A stretch of DNA of 64,000 nt from assembly GCA_903850915.1 (NCBI GenBank), contig CAINMV010000037.1, forward strand, positions 124,001-188,000. The letters are read 5' to 3'. Of this stretch, positions 62,912-64,000 are shown piece by piece. The notes under the pieces are model-generated. The model worked only from the letters and a program-made list of their open reading frames with translations. It did no database searches and was not told the DNA's origin. How positions within the stretch are numbered: position 1 is the first letter of the stretch; each line of letters starts with the position of its first letter. Both the position numbers and the translations under genes were made by a program. Source of the DNA: an uncultured Bacteroidota bacterium. GTDB lineage: Bacteria; Bacteroidota; Bacteroidia; UKL13-3.

Positions 62912-64000
62912 ATGCTCCTTATTTCTAAAATTGCACTCGTTACTTCAGCTCAGGTTTTAACACATGCTGCTGATAGCACAATTAATAGTATTTACACTGA
63001 TAGTCGCCAGGTGGTAAGTGCTGGAAGCGATGATTTATTTATTGCATTACGAGGAGAACATTTCAATGGAAATATGTTTTTCAATGACGCATATGCCAAG
63101 GGTATTAGAAACTTTTTAATTGACGAATCGATTGATGTCTCGTCATACCAAAATGCCAATATACTTTTAGTACCCAATACCATAGTTGCACTGCAACAAA
63201 TAGCCACCTCCCATCGTAACAACTTTACCCTGCCGATTATTGGAATTACAGGAAGTAATGGAAAAACAATTGTCAAAGAATGGCTTAATACGCTATTAAA
63301 TAATGATTTTACAATTGTAAAAAGTCCAGGAAGTTACAATTCGCAAATTGGAGTGCCTTTAAGTGTTTTATTACTTCAATCGAAACACACCTTAGGCGTT
63401 TTTGAAGCAGGCATTTCACGTCCAGGCGAAATGCAAAAACTAGAAGATATTATAGCACCTACAATTGGCGTTTTTACTTCACTCGGAGATGCCCATAGTC
63501 AACACTTTGAATCGGAGGAGCAAAAGTTAAGAGAGAAGTTTTTATTATTTAAAAATTGCAAAACAGTTGTCCTAAATCATCAATACCTGGATCATGTAAG
63601 GATTTACCAACAAGGTTTTACGTGGAGCAGGGAAGATAAAAATGCTACCATTTTTGTGTCTGATACAAAAACAGAAGTAAATGAAACTATAATTTCTTAC
63701 GTTTTTGAAAATTATAATGGAAAAATCACCATTCCTTTCAGTGATGATGCCTCAATAGATAATGCAATTAGCTGTTTGTGCGTGGGGTTACTATTAAAAT
63801 TAAAGCCTGAGTACTTAGCTCTACATTTTTTGGAACTACATGCCGTGGATATGCGACTCGCATTGCAACGTGGAAATAATGATAACATCATCATTAACGA
63901 TGCTTATAATAACGACATCAATTCATTGAAAAATGCGCTATCTTTTATGAACAGGCAGCTTCATAAGGGTGAGAAAACGATGGTGATGTCGGACATTTTA
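62912..64000 (+). CDS. murF: UDP-N-acetylmuramoyl-tripeptide--D-alanyl-D-alanine ligase, cut by right edge (probably MurF/Alr fusion)
   Basis: Open frame of 363 codons from ATG 62912 running off the window. Adds D-Ala-D-Ala to the UDP-MurNAc tripeptide. Mur ligase motifs: TDSRQV near residue 30, ATP loop GITGSNGKTIVKEWL, YNSQIGVPLSVL, FEAGISRPGEMQKLE, and INDAYNNDINSLKNAL near residue 330. GKTIVKEW in place of the usual GKTTTKE, and the closing MVMSDIL, resemble the Bacteroidota proteins in which MurF is fused to alanine racemase. The racemase half would lie beyond the window, so the fusion is a prediction. Confidence 0.9.
   Translation, partial: MLLISKIALVTSAQVLTHAADSTINSIYTDSRQVVSAGSDDLFIALRGEHFNGNMFFNDAYAKGIRNFLIDESIDVSSYQNANILLVPNTIVALQQIATSHRNNFTLPIIGITGSNGKTIVKEWLNTLLNNDFTIVKSPGSYNSQIGVPLSVLLLQSKHTLGVFEAGISRPGEMQKLEDIIAPTIGVFTSLGDAHSQHFESEEQKLREKFLLFKNCKTVVLNHQYLDHVRIYQQGFTWSREDKNATIFVSDTKTEVNETIISYVFENYNGKITIPFSDDASIDNAISCLCVGLLLKLKPEYLALHFLELHAVDMRLALQRGNNDNIIINDAYNNDINSLKNALSFMNRQLHKGEKTMVMSDIL

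Noticed and set aside
1-64000. tRNA, rRNA, insertion sequence, prophage or defence genes
   Set aside because: I read all gaps (none above about 235 bases) and gene products and saw no cloverleaf with CCA-type end, transposase, integrase, capsid or nuclease-toxin cassette.

Overview
The window reads as chromosomal DNA of a free-living Bacteroidota, most likely of the Chitinophagales/Sphingobacteriales side. The support is low GC by eye, dense gene packing, almost no Shine-Dalgarno sites, and -7 boxes of the Bacteroidota form TAnnTTTG (and a TAnnTTCG variant) just upstream of many starts. There are three proteins with type A T9SS sorting tails and three with the type B 'gliding motility-associated' tail. 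Several families are typical of the phylum: DUF4783, DUF4293, GH3-like ligase, AMP nucleosidase, FbaB-type aldolase and a MurF of the MurF/Alr-fusion type. I saw no tRNA, rRNA, CRISPR array, insertion sequence or prophage, and no gene-free gap above about 235 bases.

Layout. 1-3000: a PhoD-like phosphatase (cut by the left edge), kdtA and an outer-membrane protein on the minus strand. 3068-9000: an alkaline-phosphatase-superfamily membrane transferase (+), then recJ followed by a secreted subtilase (-). 9100-13800: a metallo-beta-lactamase-fold hydrolase and tatA (+), then nadC, a Nudix hydrolase, fabG and rfbC (-), with a DUF4783 gene behind its own terminator. 13887-20372: gpmI overlapping accC, purS overlapping an M28 peptidase, then efp and fbaB (+). 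20433-25900: a radical SAM/SPASM protein, lolA, a flavin reductase, an ECF sigma factor with a membrane/beta-barrel partner, and an outer-membrane protein (-). 26090-27881: MATE exporter and apaG (+).

27944-40623 is the most distinctive block. All five genes run on the minus strand: a four-PKD surface protein, a second ECF sigma factor, its membrane/beta-barrel partner (overlapping the sigma gene by 17 bases), and two giant tandem paralogous surface proteins of 1460 and 1416 residues. It looks like a regulated cell-surface or adhesin locus. The sigma factor plus possible trans-envelope anti-sigma/beta-barrel partner occurs twice in the window and is the best candidate for an under-described system.

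40676-50060: ung, rpiB, tatC, a dut-menI-menF run (uracil exclusion, menaquinone), an orphan OmpR-type response regulator, an RRM RNA-binding protein with a long U-rich leader, a secreted phospholipase-D-like multidomain protein, a DUF4293 membrane protein and AMP nucleosidase. 50158-55880: a polysaccharide deacetylase and GT2 glycosyltransferase pair, a giant BNR/propeller T9SS protein, and ribH. 55936-64000: a dxs, DUF1569, pdxA run (DXP made and then needed for vitamin B6), an aldehyde dehydrogenase, a GH3-like ligase and a right-truncated murF.

The genes are mainly core metabolism and envelope biogenesis, interspersed with T9SS cargo. The T9SS machinery itself is not in this window.
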